Shown in pieces: positions 60,201 through 64,000 of a stretch of 64,000 nucleotides of DNA. Position numbers and translations under genes: made by a program. Position 1 is the first letter of the stretch; every line of letters starts with the position of its first letter. Under the pieces are notes generated by a model. That model had not been told where the DNA came from. It saw only the letters and a program-made list of their open reading frames with translations, and ran no database searches. Source of the DNA: Symbiodinium natans (taxonomy: Eukaryota > Sar > Dinophyceae > Suessiales > Symbiodiniaceae); assembly GCA_905221605.1 (NCBI GenBank), contig CAJNDS010000658.1:32748-96747 (forward strand), in the 5' to 3' direction.

Positions 60201-62620
60201 CTCCTCCAAGAGGCTGGGGAGGTCGCACAGGGCTGGGGGGGGGGGGGGACAGAAAGTTTCATTAGATCCTGGTCTGCTTGTTCTAGATGCCTCTCGGCTG
60301 GAAGTGTTGCGGTGCATTCCGAGGCTGGTTGTCACCTTTGGGCGCCGCGATCTTGTTGGTGCTCTGCAATGCCTTGCATGACATCACCTGTTGACCACAT
60401 GGGTACAGAGCTTTTGACCAAAGTGACCCAAGGTTGCCATCATGACCTGCTGCTGACGGAAGCTGTCGGCGCCTTCGGTACGTGCTTCTGCTGACCCTTG
60501 CCACAGCCCCGCACTGCAAACATGTTCGAGGCCGAGAGTCCAACCTTCACGGTCCGACAAAGGCGAATGAAGGCTTCCGCGCTGCTCAGTACAGAAGAAG
60601 CCCAGCATGCGTCTTACGTTCTCCCGACTTCGACATTGGGCCAGCAGCTTGCAGACTCTGCTTTCTTGTCTTGAAGGATGGTTCCGCGACACGGGCACAT
60701 GACCCGATAACAATTGGAAAGAGCTCCCGCCTTGTTTTGGCACGGGCATGCACGGCGGCACACCATAGCCTTCTCATGACTATCAGTTCATTCAGCTTGT
60801 TTGACGCCAGGTTGGATTTGAGCTTTGGTAGATGAAGTTGGGCTGCGCATTCACAGATGCGTGCAGCATGCATGCACTCCAGCCACACGCGAACTCACAC
60901 CCTCGAATCTGCTTGCAGATTTGCCGAGCAGGGCGGTGGGAGCCACTGTTCACAGCGGTCGGGAATGTGCTCCACTGCCCGACTGCTAGCCCAAGCCGAC
61001 CAAAGGTTCAGCTATGTGCAGGTTGCAGTAGTCTTGGGGCGTGCTGCATCACTTGTGTGCCGCATAGCAGACAAAAGCCAGATGGTTCGCGGCGCGCTTG
61101 CTTCATTTGTTGCTGACGATGTCCGATCCGAAAACATTGAAAGGTGTGATTATTGGTTGCTGCCTTGCTTCGGAACGACGCCGCTCGACAGCTGCATGAT
61201 GATGCATACACGAGACCGCCGACAAGATGCAACATGCAAAGGGCTGCGGTGCCTGAACAGATCCCGACTCAAACATCCCCAACTGTTGGGAATAGCCAGC
61301 ACTTCTCAACCTTGCGGGACGAGTCATTCCTCAGTGCTGTGTCTTGCCATGAGCATGGGCCACTGGGGTAGAGCTTCCAGGAGGCACAGTTACAGCTCAG
61401 GGATTCAGGGTCGGGTTTCGGGTGTGGGGGCAAGAACATGATTGAGGGCTTTTTTTGGGGGCCAGACGCCACTTAAGGGGCCTCTCCAGGAGGCGTGCCG
61501 ACCTGACACTCGCTCTGGTCAGCCGCTCAGGTCGAGGTCGAGTTACAAGGGACACAGGATTTGCGGGGGTTGTTCCAAACTAGGAAGCCTCGTTGCGTGC
61601 CCCATCCTTTTTACAATATGGAGTGAGCATCTGAGGGAACCCAAATGTATGACAGCCCCCATGCCCATACCCCAAAGTGTAGAGTTACACTCAGCTTGCC
61701 ACTGTTCGACATTCTCGAGGCTGCACTCCTGGCCCTGGGAAGCACCGCTTTCCTGCAGGCTCCAAGAACCTTCGAAGGCCCACACGGCCACTGGCGTGCT
61801 TCCGTACACCAGGCAACCCCCAAAATGGGCGATAGTTTACCCAAACATGCAGTGTGCTTGAGGCCACCGCGATGGTCCTGGTGTACACCACAGCCGAAGG
61901 AGGCAGTAGAGAGAAACGGCAATCCGAGTTGAGCAGACTTCGTCGGGATGGGCAGTATCATGACGTGAACATTACCTACGCCCATTCATGTTCGCGCATC
62001 GGAAGCACTTGAGCCCCTGCACTGGCTCCTATTTACGCGTACTCCTTAGAACAGGCTTCTGGACCTGAGCGCCGGAGTGCTGCTCCTCCCGGCGGAGGCT
62101 CTTCCACTTTAACCCCGCGCCCCCGCTTTCGCATCTGCTTGTCGCACCTACTCCCTGTTTCATTGCTTCATGCTGCAGATACTCCATGCAAATGCCAACC
62201 ATGCAAAACATGGCCGGGGAGTCCTACCGTGTTGCGAACCTGAGGATGCGGGTGCACTGGGTGTCGCCTTCGACTATCGCACTTTGGAGGAGATCGAACC
62301 TCCCTCAAGGTCACTCCGCCTTGCCTCGGGAGCATCCCTGAACCCAAACAGACGTGGGGAGAAGCCTTACGCAGGAAGCCTGTCGGAGATGTGACTTCCG
62401 AAAAGGCGCAGAAGGCCGGGCAGCCAAGCATTTTACTCCAAAGATTTGCAGATAAATTGAGAATTTCTTCTTGAACCGAACGGATGACACAGACACTGGA
62501 GCTTTGGCAAGTGCAATTTGCCCTACACCCAAACGCAGTCGAGGCTATAGGCCTTCTCAAGGAGTGCCGTCAGAAGATGTTGACCTTGCTGAAGACGCTC
62601 CGACTTTGTTTTTTCCGGTG
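57275..62620. other. Long stretch without supported genes
   Basis: Mixed-composition unique sequence. Frames of 100-215 codons on both strands lack family motifs. Weak exon candidates: 59886-59940 (EAGNMDEQASRALNIGS), 60055-60110 (PRQKGWLNAGFQGFQGFQEG), 57726-57935 on the minus strand (MARVWLDADTELEVDFPTAL). (TA)n at 59975-59993. TTTAGGG repeats are absent, unlike the rest of the window. Confidence 0.35.
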
Positions 62621-62623
62621 TAG

Positions 62624-63411
62624 GGCATCTCATTCTCGATTCTCGATGGTCGCGCCAGGAAGCTCCCGGAAGATCCACAAGTCGACTTCACACCATACTT
62701 TGAGCCTCCGCCCCTTGTCTACACGCGACAGCTTTGCGCATCAGCTCCAGGAAGCTTAAGCCATGAACGTGTGAGGATTGGGGAGATCCGTGAAGCCCTG
62801 AATGACATCTATGACCTTTTTGACCAGGACATGACACCTGGCAGCTAGTTTGTTGATACAGCTGCCATAAATTGCTGGAAGTGGGGGGGGGGTGGGGAGT
62901 CCATCCTTCGTCTGTCAGGACACACGGCGGGATGCGGAACGAGTGGGCAGAATAATGCTGGCCGCAAGGTATAACATCCTCGGGGCACCGGCCACAGTTT
63001 CATCCACACCAGTACTTGGGGCCAATTCAACGAAGCATGGTCCAAGGCATCTGAGGGGGAGAACAAGATGAAACCGGCCGGATTCTCGTAGTCATGCCTC
63101 ACCCAGCAACATAGTTTGTGTTTCTGCTCTGAGGATAAAGCAAGTCGGGGCATCGAAAGGCTGATTCCGGAGGAACAGGCAGGCCCGAGCGCAGATGCTT
63201 GGACATGCTGCGGAATCTGGGGGTTTTCCGAAATTAGGGGTACCGTAATGGGGCCCGGGATATTACTACTTGGGGGTCTACTTGAGGGGTCCCCTATGTT
63301 CGTAAACCCCCATCTGTTCCGAGACTCCAAAGTGCCTCACAGGTGAAGTTCAACAACAGGATGGTGGACTTTATTCGAGCCGCAGACCGATTGTTGTTGT
63401 ATGTTGCTTGA
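62624..63411 (+). CDS. C-terminal exons of an unrecognised protein
   Basis: 62624-62848 reads GISFSILDGRARKLPEDPQV, DFTPYFEPPPLVYTRQL, then ERVRIGEIREALNDIYDLFD and QDMTPGS before TAG; acceptor GTGTAG after a T-rich tract. 63343-63411 (acceptor CCTCACAG) reads VKFNNRMVDFIRAADRLLLY then VA and TGA. They could be consecutive exons (donor near 62842, intron carrying a family 1 foldback) or ends of two genes. An upstream frame in the same register (KRSRGYRPSQGVPSEDVDLA) ends at the acceptor TAG. No family recognised. Confidence 0.5.
63211..63322. mobile_element. Foldback element, family 1 (copy h)
   Basis: Left CGGAATCTGGGGGTTTTCCG then AAATTAGGGGTACC; right GGGGTCCCCTATGTTCGTAA then ACCCCCATCTGTTCCG. 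Arms of about 35 bases, among the longest in the window. It ends 20 bases before the exon at 63343. Confidence 0.8.
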
Positions 63412-64000
63412 GCAACCGCACCAAGCATGGTCTACGAAGGTGTTTGATTGAAACCCGAATCTCTCAATGTCTCAATGATCTCTAACTGTTAACTAATTAT
63501 ATTAAGACTTGACAAAATAAATATCCACGATGATCTCTTGGCCTAATTTTACATTCAACATCTTGAATTTCACCAAAAAGATATTCGAGAGAATGAGATA
63601 TGAAAAATGAGAGGTTAAGGATTTGAAGCCACGATATCATTTTGAGATTGCTTGTGGTTTTGATTCGGAGGGATTATATTTTATTATCCTTGTATCGAGC
63701 GGTAGATGATCATCATCAGAAATCGTATGGTTTTGAAAAATTTCAATCTTGAAGGATATTTTTCGTTTATAAAAGATGGGTAATTGATATTCTTTCTCTG
63801 AAGGAAAAATGTTTATCGTGATTGTAGGCCCGTCGTATAGGGGATACGATGATTGATAACTTTTTATGGGGGTTAAAGAATATCCCTATAAAAGGTTACG
63901 GGGTCGACCCCTATTTTCGGGAATTTAATCACTTTTTGTCTAAAAATCTTGGGAATTTTGGGAATCATCCGGAGCTGAAAATTCTCGGAATTTTAGGAAT
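63412..64000. other. AT-rich terminal segment
   Basis: After the TGA at 63411 the composition drops to roughly one-third G+C, with no telomere-type repeats and no open frame of note. It contains ATTTTCGGGAATTTAATC and repeated GGAATTTTGGGAATC-type text near the end. It could be intergenic, a different repeat, or foreign. Confidence 0.5.

Overview
The window looks like nuclear DNA of a dinoflagellate, most like the Symbiodiniaceae/Polarella group. The evidence is: dozens of interstitial TTTAGGG/CCCTAAA (plant-type telomere) blocks; small exons scattered over tens of kilobases; introns whose protein-guided boundaries use GC and GA donors as often as GT; nearly all recognisable genes on one strand (+); and CxxC ribbons of a type I remember as common in dinoflagellate proteins. 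Most long open frames are chance. Real coding shows up as short islands that match each other or known families, so exon ends below were placed by reading protein continuity and splice phase by eye.

Layout. 1-2.8 kb (-): a C5-cytosine DNA methyltransferase-like gene, catalytic Cys replaced by Arg and frame broken, probably carried by a retroelement. 3.4-8.5 kb (+): exons of an unrecognised coiled-coil protein. 9.8-13.4 kb (+): an alpha/beta-hydrolase whose nucleophile, acid and histidine segments lie on separate exons. 14.4-43.6 kb (+): three tandem paralogous units of a multi-KH RNA-binding protein. Each has a Gly-rich N-terminus, divergent KH segments, then four to six KH domains; the last unit ends in an Arg-rich plus Ser/Glu tail. 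A 3.6 kb block with its own coding fragments sits inside one intron of unit 3. 44-48.2 kb: isolated exons. 48.8-49.2 kb: a duplicated zinc ribbon. 50.1-52.3 kb: a FAM194-like / thioredoxin-like / receiver-like fusion. 53.0-54.5 kb: a NIFK/Nop15-type nucleolar RRM gene, the best-resolved model here. 54.7-57.3 kb and 62.6-63.4 kb: unrecognised genes. The last 570 bases are AT-rich and look different from the rest.

The most interesting signal is in the introns. Many start with TTTAGGG repeats and end with CCCTAAA repeats, so each exon is bracketed as (CCCTAAA)n-exon-(TTTAGGG)n and the two ends of an intron could pair in the pre-mRNA. Other introns carry 80-130 bp foldback elements of several families (one with about nine copies, one with three), often within 0-20 bases of a splice site. 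One intron is flanked by an 11-base direct repeat. Together these suggest introns made or maintained by inverted-repeat elements. The bracketing rule led me to a missing KH exon at 27081-27115.
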